Assembly (NCBI RefSeq): GCF_027853965.1
Contig: NZ_JAQGLB010000029.1
Location: forward strand, 1 to 64,000
From: Saccharopolyspora indica
GTDB lineage: Bacteria; Actinomycetota; Actinomycetes; Mycobacteriales; Pseudonocardiaceae
Length of the DNA stretch: 64,000 nt
Direction of reading: 5' to 3'
In this document: piece by piece, positions 8,396-16,401 of the stretch
How positions within the stretch are numbered: position 1 is the first letter of the stretch
Layout of the letters: each line of letters opens with the position of its first letter
Notes under the pieces: model-generated
What the model was told of the DNA's origin: nothing
Seen by the model: the letters and a program-made list of their open reading frames with translations, nothing else
Databases searched by the model: none
Program-made: the position numbers and the translations under genes

Positions 8396-9526
8396 ATGAC
8401 CGCTGTGGAGGTTAGGCAGATCGAGGTGGACCAGGCGCCCACCCGGTTCGCCCGCGGCTGGCACTGTCTCGGGCTCGCCGACGGTTTCAAGGACGGCAAG
8501 CCGCACACGGTGCACGCGTTCGGGCAGAAGCTCGTCGTCTGGGCCGATTCCGGCGGTGAGCTCAACGTGCTCGACGCCTACTGCAGGCACATGGGCGGTG
8601 ACCTGTCGCAGGGCGAGGTCAAGGGCGACGAGATCGCCTGCCCGTTCCACGACTGGCGTTGGGGCGGCGACGGCCGGTGCAAGGGCATCCCGTACGCGCG
8701 CCGGGTTCCGCTGCGGGCGCGGACCGCGGCCTGGCCGACGCTGGAGCAGGACGGCATGTTCTTCGTGTGGAACGACCCGGAGGGCAATCCGCCGCCACCG
8801 GAGGTGGCGATCCCGCGCATCCCCGGCGCCACCGACGACGGGTGGACCGACTGGCAGTGGTACTCGATCACCATCGACGATGCGCACTGCCGCGAGATCG
8901 TGGACAACGTGGTGGACATGGCGCATTTCTTCTACGTGCACTACTCGTTCCCCACGTACTTCAAGAACATCTTCGAGGGCCACACCGCCACCCAGGTGCA
9001 GAACGGCGTCGGGCGGGAGGACGCGCGCCCGCAGGAGACCGGCAGCGGCGCGCCGAAGATGCTCGGCAACACCTCGGTGGCCGCCTACCACGGCCCGTCG
9101 TTCATGATCGACGACCTGACGTACCACTACAGCGACGGCGACGTCGAATCGGTGCTGATCAACTGCCACTACCCGGTCACCGCGAACTCGTTCGTGCTGC
9201 AGTACGGCATCATCGTCAAGCGCTCCGACCGGTTGCCGGACGCCGATGAGACGGCCCGCCGGATCGGCGAGTTCATCAAGATCGGCTTCGAGCAGGACGT
9301 GCAGATCTGGCGGAACAAGACCCGCATCGACAACCCGCTGCTGTGCGAGGAGGACGGCCCGGTCTACCAGCTGCGCCGCTGGTACGAGCAGTTCTACGTC
9401 GACGTGGCCGAGGTGACGCCGGAGATGGTGGACCGCTTCGAGTACGAGATCGACACCACCCGCCCCAACGAGGCCTGGCGCCGCGAGGTCGAGGCGAACC
9501 TGGCCGCCGCGGGCGGGAACGCCTGA
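8396..9526 (+). CDS. kshA: 3-ketosteroid 9alpha-hydroxylase oxygenase component KshA
   Basis: 376 residues. An N-terminal Rieske domain carries the [2Fe-2S] ligands Cys63, His65, Cys82 and His85 (CRHMGG and CPFHDWRW). The catalytic domain has the mononuclear iron motif DNVVDMAHFFYVHYSFP with Asp174, His177 and His182. The length and the DxxHxxxxH segment match KshA, which 9alpha-hydroxylates androst-4-ene-3,17-dione-type steroids and so opens ring B together with ring desaturation. Its reductase partner KshB is encoded at 14644-15630. It has its own promoter with a steroid palindrome and is followed, with overlapping stop and start, by a small Cys protein. Confidence 0.92.
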   Translation: MTAVEVRQIEVDQAPTRFARGWHCLGLADGFKDGKPHTVHAFGQKLVVWADSGGELNVLDAYCRHMGGDLSQGEVKGDEIACPFHDWRWGGDGRCKGIPYARRVPLRARTAAWPTLEQDGMFFVWNDPEGNPPPPEVAIPRIPGATDDGWTDWQWYSITIDDAHCREIVDNVVDMAHFFYVHYSFPTYFKNIFEGHTATQVQNGVGREDARPQETGSGAPKMLGNTSVAAYHGPSFMIDDLTYHYSDGDVESVLINCHYPVTANSFVLQYGIIVKRSDRLPDADETARRIGEFIKIGFEQDVQIWRNKTRIDNPLLCEEDGPVYQLRRWYEQFYVDVAEVTPEMVDRFEYEIDTTRPNEAWRREVEANLAAAGGNA

Positions 9527-9798
9527 TGGTGGTCCGCGCGGACGGCCGGTTGGCCGATTCCCCCATGCGTCCCGTGCGGTGCGAGGCCTGCGGTGGTCAG
9601 GTCGAGGTCCGCAAGAGCAGCTGGGACCAGACCAGCATCCAGTGGCACGCCGATTCGCTGCGCGCCTGCGGCGAGCGCCGCGCCGCACGCCCCGGGGCCG
9701 GGCCGAACGGCCAGTTCTTCAGGGGCTGCGCGGCGTTGCGCGATTCCGTGCGCGCGGCGGCGGCCCGAGGTGAGATCCCGATCCAGGTGGAGGACTGA
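9526..9798 (+). CDS. small Cys-rich conserved protein coupled to kshA
   Basis: 90 residues; I do not recognise a named family. Its ATG overlaps the kshA stop codon (TGATG, 9524-9528), so the two should be translated together. Two Cys pair up near the N-terminus (CEACGG) and two more follow (RACGE, RGCAA), as in a small zinc-ribbon or iron-binding protein, though spacing does not match a standard ferredoxin. No signal peptide or membrane segment. Translational coupling suggests a role with the Rieske oxygenase, but this is inference. Confidence 0.65.
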   Translation: MVVRADGRLADSPMRPVRCEACGGQVEVRKSSWDQTSIQWHADSLRACGERRAARPGAGPNGQFFRGCAALRDSVRAAAARGEIPIQVED

Positions 9799-9799
9799 C

Positions 9800-10585
9800 G
9801 TGCTGGACTCCTACGGCCCGTGGGCGGTGATCGCCGGTGGCTCCGAAGGCGTGGGCGCCGCGTTCGCCCGTCAGCTCGCCGATGCCGGGATCAACCTGGT
9901 GCTGATCGCCCGAAAACCCGGACCGCTGGCCGAAACCGCCGCGCAGGTGCGGGCCTCGGGTGTCGAGGTGCGCACCCTGGAGCTCGACCTGCTCGCGCCG
10001 GACGCCCTGCGGACCATCCGGTCGGTCACCGACGACCTCGACGTGGGCCTGCTGATCTTCAACGCGGGCGCCAACAGCTACGGCCACGAGTTCGTCACCG
10101 GTGATCTCGACCGGGTGCGCGAGGTGATCGATCTGAACATCACCGCGCAGCTCGCGCTCACCCATCACTTCGGCGCGCTGCTGAAGCGGCGGGGACGCGG
10201 CGGGGTGCTGCTGGTCGGCTCGATGGCCGGTTACCTGGGGCAGGCGCAGATCAGCGTCTACTCGGCGGTCAAGGCGTTCTCGCGGGTCTTCGCCGAGGGC
10301 CTGTGGCTGGAGCTGCGGGAGCACGGCGTCGACGTGCTGGAGCTGGTCCTCGGCGTGACCCGGACTCCGGCGATGGAGCGTGCGGGGCTCAACTTCGACA
10401 TCCCCGGCCTGAACGTCGCCGAGCCCGATGACGTGGTCCGGGAAGGCCTGGCGCAGCTGGCGCACGGGCCGGTGCTGGTGGCCGGCGGCAACGCCGACGC
10501 CGCGGTGAAGCGCAGCGGCCCCGACCGGGCCGCGCTCGCGCTCGGTGCGCACGAGGCGTCGAAGCGCCTGCTGCCGAAGCCCTGA
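9800..10585 (+). CDS. short-chain dehydrogenase/reductase
   Basis: 261 residues. The glycine-rich motif is GGSEGVGAAFA near residue 13, NAG is at 88-90, and the catalytic residues are Ser141, Tyr154 and Lys158. The pattern resembles the 17beta-hydroxysteroid/3-ketoacyl reductase branch of SDRs. The GTG at 9800 follows the stop of the small Cys protein by one base and has GGAGG upstream. As last gene of the kshA unit it probably oxidises or reduces a hydroxyl on a steroid intermediate; substrate is not determinable. Confidence 0.75.
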   Translation: MLDSYGPWAVIAGGSEGVGAAFARQLADAGINLVLIARKPGPLAETAAQVRASGVEVRTLELDLLAPDALRTIRSVTDDLDVGLLIFNAGANSYGHEFVTGDLDRVREVIDLNITAQLALTHHFGALLKRRGRGGVLLVGSMAGYLGQAQISVYSAVKAFSRVFAEGLWLELREHGVDVLELVLGVTRTPAMERAGLNFDIPGLNVAEPDDVVREGLAQLAHGPVLVAGGNADAAVKRSGPDRAALALGAHEASKRLLPKP

Positions 10586-10588
10586 GCA

Positions 10589-10624
10589 GCCGGTGCGGGG
10601 ACACCACCAGATCCCCGCACCGGC
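10589..10624. terminator. bidirectional terminator hairpin
   Basis: GCCGGTGCGGGGA pairs with TCCCCGCACCGGC around a 10-nt loop, between the convergent SDR and methyltransferase genes. Confidence 0.75.
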
Positions 10625-10643
10625 CCCATCCGTCCTCAGTGGA

Positions 10644-11288
10644 CTATTCACCCAGGCGCATCACCAGGTTTCCCCGGCGGACGTCGCGCTCTCCTTCGAC
10701 GGCCTCGCGCAGCACGCGGCCGACCTCGACGAACCCGGCTTCGCGGCCCAGCCGCGCCAGCTCGCCGGCCGGCCACTGGTAGGCCGTGGCCACCTTGTGG
10801 TCGAACGGCTCGACCGGGCCGTCCCCGGCCTCGAAGAACCCGAGCAGCAGGTGGCCGCCCGGCGCCAGCACCCGGCTGAACTCGGCGAAGAAACCGGGCA
10901 CCTCCTCCGGCAGCGCGTGGATGATCGAGAACCAGGACACGATGCCGCGCAGCTCGTCGTCGGCCAGGTCCAGGGCGTCCATCGAGCCGACCTCGAACCG
11001 CAGGTCGGGGTAGGTCTCGCGGGCGATGTCGATCAACGCCGAGGACAGGTCGATGCCGAAGACATCGAGGCCCAGGTCGCGCAGGTGCGCGGTCACCGGG
11101 CCCGGTCCGCAGCCGAGCTCGGCGACGGTTCCGGGCGAGCCCGCCCGCACGTGCTCGGCGAACGCGGCGAGCGCCGCCCGGTCCAGCGGCAGCCTTTCGA
11201 GGTCGTCCCTGGGGAGATCGGCGTAGAGAGCGGCGACGGCGCTGTAGGCGTCCGCCGCCGCACGGGAAGTCGAAGAAGCATCGGTCAC
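10644..11288 (-). CDS. SAM-dependent methyltransferase (class I, type 11)
   Basis: About 214 residues with SAM-binding motif I VAELGCGPGPVTAHL near residue 52, the acidic GIDLSSALIDIAR loop, and the SWFSIIHALP and LAPGGHLLLGFF motifs of the methyltransferase 11 family. The GTG at 11288 is the best start because the frame upstream is GC-rich shadow coding. It lies about 100 bp downstream of hsaA on the same strand and ends at a shared terminator hairpin. No direct link to steroid chemistry is visible; it may be a neighbour only. Confidence 0.7.
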   Translation of the reverse strand: MTDASSTSRAAADAYSAVAALYADLPRDDLERLPLDRAALAAFAEHVRAGSPGTVAELGCGPGPVTAHLRDLGLDVFGIDLSSALIDIARETYPDLRFEVGSMDALDLADDELRGIVSWFSIIHALPEEVPGFFAEFSRVLAPGGHLLLGFFEAGDGPVEPFDHKVATAYQWPAGELARLGREAGFVEVGRVLREAVEGERDVRRGNLVMRLGE

Positions 11289-11386
11289 GACCGAGGACCG
11301 TAGCGGTCGGGTCCGACGGCGAAAGCGCCGGATGCCCGCGCGAGGCCCCGGCTCACGCTCCGAGGTGAACGCCGCGAGCTGGAGGG

Positions 11387-12571
11387 TCAGATCATCGAGC
11401 GCAGCGGGCCGTGGGGCGGTTCTACGCCTAGCTCTGTCAGGGCCGACACGTGGAAGACCGCGCCCGGGACGTGGATCGCGTGCACCATGCCCATGTGGCC
11501 GTCGCGCCAGAAGCGTTGGATCGGGTTGTCCATGCGCAGGCCGTTGCCGCCGGAGCGGGCCACGATCTCGTCCATCGCGCGGACCGCCCGCCAGGCCGCC
11601 GAGACCTGGGTGCGGCGGCTGACCGCGCGCTCGCCGAAGGAGATCTCGGCGCCCGCCGCCACCTTGTCGTGGATGCGGGAGACGTTGTCCAGCAGCGCGA
11701 CGCGGGAGGCGTGGATCTCGGCCGCCGCCTCGCTGATCGCGTAGAGCACGTACGGGTCGTCCTTGACCTTGGTACCGGTGATCTGCACGCGTTTGCGCTG
11801 GTAGGACAGGTGATGTGCCAGCGCGCCCTCGCAGATGCCGATCACCGCCGCGGTGATGCCCAGCGGGAACGCGGTGGTGAACGGGACGTGGTAGGTCGGG
11901 TTCGTCAGGCCGGCGTCCTTGGGCGCCGAGCCGTCGAGCATCTTGCTGAACGGGATCACCCGGTGCGCCGGGACGAAGACGTCCTCGACGACGATGTCCT
12001 TGCTGCCGGTGCCGCGCAGGCCCACCACGTCCCAGGAGTCCTCGACGATCCGGTAGGCCGATCGCGGCAGGATCACGTGGTAGGACACCGGAGGCTTGGC
12101 CACCTCGCCAGCCGCATCGCCCAGGAAGGCGCCGAGGAAGATCCAGTCGCAGTGGTCGGTGCCGGAGGAGAACTGCCAGTGCCCGCTGAAGCGGTAGCCG
12201 CCGTCGACCGGCGTGAGCACCCCCATCGGCGCGTACGGCGAGGCGATCCAGGTGTCGTCGTCGCCTCCCCAGATCTCCTCCTGCACCCGTTCGTCGGCCA
12301 TCGCCATCTCCCAGGGGTGCACGCCGACGATCCCGGCGACCCAGCCGGTCGAGCCGTCGTGGCCGGCCACCTTCATCACCGCTTCGGCGAATTCGGCCGG
12401 GTGCGCCTCGGCGCCGCCGTAGCGGGCGGGTTGCAGCATCTTGATGACGCCGGTCTCGCGCAGCACCTTGGCGGCCTGGTCGTCGAGCCTGCCGAGACGC
12501 TCGTTGGACTCGGCGGCAGCGGTGATCTCCTCGGCTCGTTCCTCGACGGCCGTCAGGACGGGGTGCGGCAT
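11387..12571 (-). CDS. hsaA: 3-HSA hydroxylase oxygenase component HsaA
   Basis: 394 residues, the usual HsaA length. Flavin monooxygenase of the acyl-CoA dehydrogenase fold with MLQPARYGG, GSTGWVAGIVGVHPW, WDVVGLRGTGSKDIVV and the C-terminal SGGNGLRMDNPIQRFWRDGHMG motif. HsaA uses reduced FMN from HsaB to convert the phenolic secosteroid 3-HSA to the catechol 3,4-DHSA in the cytoplasm. The ATG overlaps the hsaF stop by one base (TGATG), so hsaG-hsaF-hsaA form a tightly coupled operon. Confidence 0.9.
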   Translation of the reverse strand: MPHPVLTAVEERAEEITAAAESNERLGRLDDQAAKVLRETGVIKMLQPARYGGAEAHPAEFAEAVMKVAGHDGSTGWVAGIVGVHPWEMAMADERVQEEIWGGDDDTWIASPYAPMGVLTPVDGGYRFSGHWQFSSGTDHCDWIFLGAFLGDAAGEVAKPPVSYHVILPRSAYRIVEDSWDVVGLRGTGSKDIVVEDVFVPAHRVIPFSKMLDGSAPKDAGLTNPTYHVPFTTAFPLGITAAVIGICEGALAHHLSYQRKRVQITGTKVKDDPYVLYAISEAAAEIHASRVALLDNVSRIHDKVAAGAEISFGERAVSRRTQVSAAWRAVRAMDEIVARSGGNGLRMDNPIQRFWRDGHMGMVHAIHVPGAVFHVSALTELGVEPPHGPLRSMI

Positions 12572-13596
12572 CAGCTGGCCCTCGATTCGGTGTCGGCACC
12601 GCGACCGGCGAGGTCCACGGCGAGTTCGATCAGCTGGTCCTCCTGGCCGCCGATCAGGTTGCGCTTGCCCGCTTCGACGAGGATGTCGGCGCCGGAGACG
12701 CCGTACTTCGCCGCGGCCCGGTCGGCGTGCTTGAGGAAGCTGGAGTAGACGCCGGCGTAGCCCATGGTCAGCGAGAGCCGGTCGAGCAGGCACTCGCCGT
12801 CCATCACCGGCCGGACCACGTCCTCGGCGGCGTCGATGATCTTCATGGTGTCCACGCCGGTGCGGATGCCGAGCTTCTCGGCGACCGCGACGAAGGCCTC
12901 CACCGGCGTGTTCCCGGCGCCGGCGCCGAAGCGGCGGGTGGAGCCGTCGATCTGGGTGGCCCCGGCGCGCACCGCGAGCACCGAGTTCGCCACTCCCAGG
13001 CCCAGGTTCTCGTGGCCGTGGAAGCCGACCTGCGCGTCGTCGCCGAGTTCGGCCACCAGCGCGGCGATCCGGTCGCCGGTGTCCTCCAGCACCAGCGCGC
13101 CCGCGGAGTCCACGACGTAGACGCACTGGCAGCCCGCATCGGCCATGATCCGGGCCTGCTCGGCGAGCACCTCCGGCGGGCGGCTGTGGGCCATCATCAG
13201 GAAGCCGACCGTTTCCAGGCCCAGTTCCCTGGCCAGCCCGAAGTGCTGGACGGAGACGTCGGCTTCGGTGCAGTGCGTGGCGATCCGGCAGATCGCGGCA
13301 CCGTTGTCCGCCGCCGCCCGGATGTCGTCCTTGACGCCGACGCCGGGCAGCATGAGGAAGGCGATCTTCGCCCGTTCCGCCGTGTCCACCGCGGTCTTGA
13401 TGAGTTCCTGCTCGGGGGTGCGGCTGAAGCCGTAGTTGAACGACGAGCCGCCGAGGCCGTCGCCGTGGGTGACCTCGATGACCGGGACCCCGGCGCCGTC
13501 GAGCGCGGCCACGATGTCGCGGACGTGCTCGGTGGTGAACTGGTGCTGCTTGGCGTGCGATCCGTCGCGGAGCGAGGAATCGGTGATCCGGATCAT
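12571..13596 (-). CDS. hsaF: 4-hydroxy-2-oxovalerate aldolase HsaF
   Basis: 341 residues, a class II pyruvate aldolase of the DmpG/BphI family. The N-terminal LRDGSHAKQH holds the catalytic Arg10 and metal-binding Asp11, and FHGHENLGLG holds the two metal-binding His. The C-terminal communication domain is complete. It cleaves 4-hydroxy-2-oxoacids to pyruvate and an aldehyde, which is channelled to the dehydrogenase HsaG encoded upstream with an ATGA overlap (13593-13596). In steroid degradation this pair handles the A-ring-derived C4-C6 hydroxyketoacid. The hydratase HsaE, normally adjacent, is absent here. Confidence 0.93.
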   Translation of the reverse strand: MIRITDSSLRDGSHAKQHQFTTEHVRDIVAALDGAGVPVIEVTHGDGLGGSSFNYGFSRTPEQELIKTAVDTAERAKIAFLMLPGVGVKDDIRAAADNGAAICRIATHCTEADVSVQHFGLARELGLETVGFLMMAHSRPPEVLAEQARIMADAGCQCVYVVDSAGALVLEDTGDRIAALVAELGDDAQVGFHGHENLGLGVANSVLAVRAGATQIDGSTRRFGAGAGNTPVEAFVAVAEKLGIRTGVDTMKIIDAAEDVVRPVMDGECLLDRLSLTMGYAGVYSSFLKHADRAAAKYGVSGADILVEAGKRNLIGGQEDQLIELAVDLAGRGADTESRAS

Positions 13597-14501
13597 CGGA
13601 GTCCTTCCTTCGCGAGGATCCGCTGGGCGAAGCCTTCGCCGACGCGGGTCGCCGCGGCCGTCATGATGTCGAGGTTTCCCGAGTACGGGGGCAGGAAGTC
13701 ACCGGCGCCCTCGACTTCGAGGAACACCGCCACCCGCGCCATGCCGCCGTTCACAGTGGACGGATCGTCGAACTGCGGGTCGGCGCGCAGCCGGTAGCCG
13801 GGCACGTAGCTCGCGACGTCGGCGACGACTTGGTGGACCGATTCGGCGATCGCGTCGCGGTCGGCGTCGGCCGGGATCGCGCAGAACACGGTGTCGCGCA
13901 TCAGCATCGGCGGTTCGGCCGGGTTCAGGATGATGATCGCCTTGCCGCGCCCGGCGCCGCCGATCTCCTCGATGCCGCGGGCCGTGGTGATGGTGAACTC
14001 GTCGATGTTCGCCCGCGTACCGGGGCCGGCCGACGGCGATGCCACGCTGGCCACGATCTCGGCGTAGGCGACCTCGACGACCCGCGAGACCGCTCGCACG
14101 ATCGGGATGGTGGCCTGCCCGCCGCAGGTGATCAGGTTGACGTTCGGTGCGTCGAGGTGGGCGCCGAGGTTCACCGCGGGCACCACCGCCGGCCCCAGCG
14201 CTGCCGGGGTCAGGTCGATCGCCTGGATGCCCCGCTCGGCGTACCTGGGCGCGTTCTCCCGGTGCACGTGGGCCGAGGTCGCCTCGAAGACCAGGTCCGG
14301 CCGCTCGTCCTGCGCGAACAGCCAGTCGACTCCTCCGGCCGAGCTGATCAGGCCGTTCTGCCGGGCGCGCTGCAGGCCGGGGCTGTCGGGGTCCACGCCG
14401 ATCATCCAGCGCGGCTCGATGCTCTCGGAGCGCAGCAGCTTGCACATCAGGTCGGTGCCGATGTTGCCGGAACCCACGACGGCTGCGGTCGCCTTGGTCA
14501 C
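13593..14501 (-). CDS. hsaG: acylating acetaldehyde/propanal dehydrogenase HsaG
   Basis: 302 residues. The Rossmann motif is VVGSGNIGTDLM (residues 8-19) and the nucleophile is Cys126 in NLITCGGQAT; the family motif GPGTRANIDEFTITT is present. Enzymes of this DmpF/BphJ family convert the aldolase-derived aldehyde to acyl-CoA with NAD+ and CoA, in complex with HsaF. The GTG at 14501 with GAGAGGA upstream is preferred over a 33-codon extension that would run into the promoter palindrome at 14570-14584. Confidence 0.92.
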   Translation of the reverse strand: MTKATAAVVGSGNIGTDLMCKLLRSESIEPRWMIGVDPDSPGLQRARQNGLISSAGGVDWLFAQDERPDLVFEATSAHVHRENAPRYAERGIQAIDLTPAALGPAVVPAVNLGAHLDAPNVNLITCGGQATIPIVRAVSRVVEVAYAEIVASVASPSAGPGTRANIDEFTITTARGIEEIGGAGRGKAIIILNPAEPPMLMRDTVFCAIPADADRDAIAESVHQVVADVASYVPGYRLRADPQFDDPSTVNGGMARVAVFLEVEGAGDFLPPYSGNLDIMTAAATRVGEGFAQRILAKEGLR

Positions 14502-14569
14502 TGTTCGTCCTCTCAAGTCTGACGTGTGCTCGAACGGTGCCAGCTGCCGCGGGGCGGCACCCGCGCTCC

Positions 14570-14584
14570 TCCCGCTGACCGGGA
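14570..14584 (-). promoter_or_regulatory. steroid-region palindrome site 4 (hsaGFA promoter)
   Basis: TCCCGGTCAGCGGGA on the minus strand is a perfect consensus match, 69 bp before the hsaG GTG. CACCGT (14539-14534) at 31 bp is a possible -10. Confidence 0.62.
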
Positions 14585-14643
14585 CTTCCTTCCGCAGCAA
14601 GCGAAAACCCGTGGCGCCACGAGCTTCCGGCCGCTCACCGGGG

Positions 14644-15630
14644 TCAGGGCTCGTAGGTCACCTTCAGCCGGTCGGTGAGCGGAATCGCCTGGCAGCCGAG
14701 GATGAGGCCATCGGCCCGGTCGTGCTCGTCGAGCACTTCGTTGCGCTCCAGCTCGACCTCGCCGTCGAGCAGCACGCACGCGCAGGCGCTGCACGCTCCT
14801 TCCCGGCAGGAGTACGGCGCGTCCAGCCCGGCCGCGAGCAGCGCGTCGAGCAGTTTGCTGCCCCGCGGCCACGCCACGGTGCTCGTCCGCCCGTCGAGCG
14901 TCACCTCGACCTCGCTCACCGGCCCGGTCCCGGTCGGGGCTTCGGGTGCGGCGAACGGATCACCGGTCAACGAGGTGAAGCGTTCGACGTGCACCCGGGC
15001 TGTCCCGAGCGCGTTCAAGGCCTCGACCGCCAGGTCCATGAAAGCCCCTGGCCCGCAGACGAATGCCTCACGATCGGCGTAGGGGCGCAGCAGTCCGCGG
15101 AGTGCGGCCGCGGTCGGCGTCCCCTGCACGGATTCCAGCCAGTGCACGACGGTGAGCCGGTCGTTGTCGCGCCCGAGCGCCGCCAGCTCGTCGCGGAAGA
15201 TCACCGAGTGCTCGTCGCGGTTGGCGTAGAGCAGGGTGATCCGGCCCTGACCGGTGTGCAGCGCCGATTTGAGGATGGAGAGCACCGGGGTGATCCCGCT
15301 GCCCGCGGCGACCAGCAGCAGATCGGTGTCCAGCGATGCGGGCGTGAAGGTGCCGGCCGGGCTCAGCACGTCGAGCACGTCGCCCGCGACGACGTTGTCG
15401 CAGATCCAGTTCGAGCCGTAGCCGTCCTTGGTGCGCTTGACCGTCACCTTCAGCTCGTCGTCGCAGGCCGGCGAGCTGCACAGCGAGTAGCAGCGGGCGG
15501 CCCCGCCCGGGATCCGGATGGTCAGGAACTGCCCGGGGCGGTAGCCGAACTCCTCGGCGGGCCGCTCCAGGACCAGGGTGTGCGCGTCCGCGGTCTCCCG
15601 GACCACCTCGACCACCCGCAGCTGCCACAT
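14644..15630 (-). CDS. kshB: 3-ketosteroid 9alpha-hydroxylase reductase component KshB
   Basis: 328 residues. FAD-binding domain with RCYSLCS (46-52), NAD-binding domain with AAGSGITPVLSI and CGPGAFM, then a C-terminal plant-type [2Fe-2S] ferredoxin domain with Cys275, Cys280, Cys283 and Cys313. This FAD-NAD-ferredoxin order defines the KshB class. It passes electrons from NADH to the Rieske centre of KshA. The ATG at 15630 has GGGAGG five bases upstream; the GTG four codons earlier does not. It is transcribed from its own promoter, with a palindrome at 15777-15791. Confidence 0.9.
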   Translation of the reverse strand: MWQLRVVEVVRETADAHTLVLERPAEEFGYRPGQFLTIRIPGGAARCYSLCSSPACDDELKVTVKRTKDGYGSNWICDNVVAGDVLDVLSPAGTFTPASLDTDLLLVAAGSGITPVLSILKSALHTGQGRITLLYANRDEHSVIFRDELAALGRDNDRLTVVHWLESVQGTPTAAALRGLLRPYADREAFVCGPGAFMDLAVEALNALGTARVHVERFTSLTGDPFAAPEAPTGTGPVSEVEVTLDGRTSTVAWPRGSKLLDALLAAGLDAPYSCREGACSACACVLLDGEVELERNEVLDEHDRADGLILGCQAIPLTDRLKVTYEP

Positions 15631-15776
15631 GGTGCCTCCCACCGGTTCAGAGCTCGCCGGTGCGCAGGACCGGGTTGTCGTAGCTCGGTTCGGTCATCTC
15701 GTGCCCAGCTCCCAAGGACTTCCGGGGTTTCGCCGGTGCAGGTTAGGCGCGATCGCGCGGAATCCGGGGCGCGAAC

Positions 15777-15791
15777 TCCCGATCAGCGGGA
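15777..15791 (-). promoter_or_regulatory. steroid-region palindrome site 5 (kshB promoter)
   Basis: TCCCGCTGATCGGGA on the minus strand, a perfect arm match. It ends 32 bp before the candidate -10 TAACCT (15745-15740). Confidence 0.65.
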
Positions 15792-15828
15792 TCGCGGCCG
15801 ACCGCGCGGGCCCCGGCCGGAAATCGCT

Positions 15829-15843
15829 TCCCGCTCAACGGGA
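15829..15843 (+). promoter_or_regulatory. steroid-region palindrome site 6 (hsaB promoter)
   Basis: TCCCGCTCAACGGGA, a perfect arm match. It ends 30 bp before the candidate -10 TACCGT (15873-15878), which itself lies only 7 bp from the hsaB GTG. Confidence 0.65.
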
Positions 15844-15885
15844 TGCCGGATCGGTGATGTCGGCAGCGCACCTACCGTCGGTCTC

Positions 15886-16401
15886 GTGAATCCCCATCTG
15901 CCCACACCGCTGGAGATGCGCCGCGCGATGGGTTCCTTCGCCAGCGGCGTCACGGTGGTCACCGGGTGCGACGCCGGTGAGCCGGTCGGCTTCGCCTGCC
16001 AGTCCTTCGCCTCGGTCTCGCTCGACCCGCCGCTGGTGCTGTTCTGCGCCGATCACCGGGGCCGCACCTGGCCGCGGATCCGCAACGCCGGGCGCTTCTG
16101 CGTGAACGTGCTCGCCGAGCAGCAGACCGACCTGTGCGACCGGTTCGGTTCCAGCCGCGGCGCGAAGTTCGAGGGCTTGTCCTGGCAGCTGTCCCGGTGG
16201 GGCAGCCCGGCGCTGCCGGGTGTGCTCGCGCGGGTGCACGCCCAAGTGCACGAGGTGCACGCGGCCGGGGACCACGACGTGGTGATCGGCGGCGTGCTCG
16301 AACTCGAGACCCCGGTGCAGGACCGCCCGATGGTGTTCTTCCGCGGTGGCTTCGGGATCGCTCCGGAACTGGTGCTGCCAGAGAGCTGGGACTGGGCTTA
16401 A
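15886..16401 (+). CDS. hsaB: flavin reductase HsaB-like, FMN-dependent
   Basis: 171 residues of the flavin reductase-like (PF01613) fold, with MGSFASGVTVVTG, FACQSFASVSLDPPLVLFC and a C-terminal FFRGGFG. HsaB reduces FMN with NADH and supplies it to the HsaA oxygenase. It is slightly shorter than the roughly 187-residue mycobacterial HsaB. The GTG at 15886 has no Shine-Dalgarno. A -10-like TACCGT at 15873-15878 would place the transcript start at the GTG itself, so the mRNA may be leaderless. It faces kshB across a shared two-palindrome promoter. Confidence 0.82.
   Translation: MNPHLPTPLEMRRAMGSFASGVTVVTGCDAGEPVGFACQSFASVSLDPPLVLFCADHRGRTWPRIRNAGRFCVNVLAEQQTDLCDRFGSSRGAKFEGLSWQLSRWGSPALPGVLARVHAQVHEVHAAGDHDVVIGGVLELETPVQDRPMVFFRGGFGIAPELVLPESWDWA

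Noticed and set aside
14629..14643. GCCGCTCACCGGGG as a further steroid palindrome
   Set aside because: It overlaps the end of kshB, has weaker arms than the nine listed sites and lacks a -10 at the right distance.
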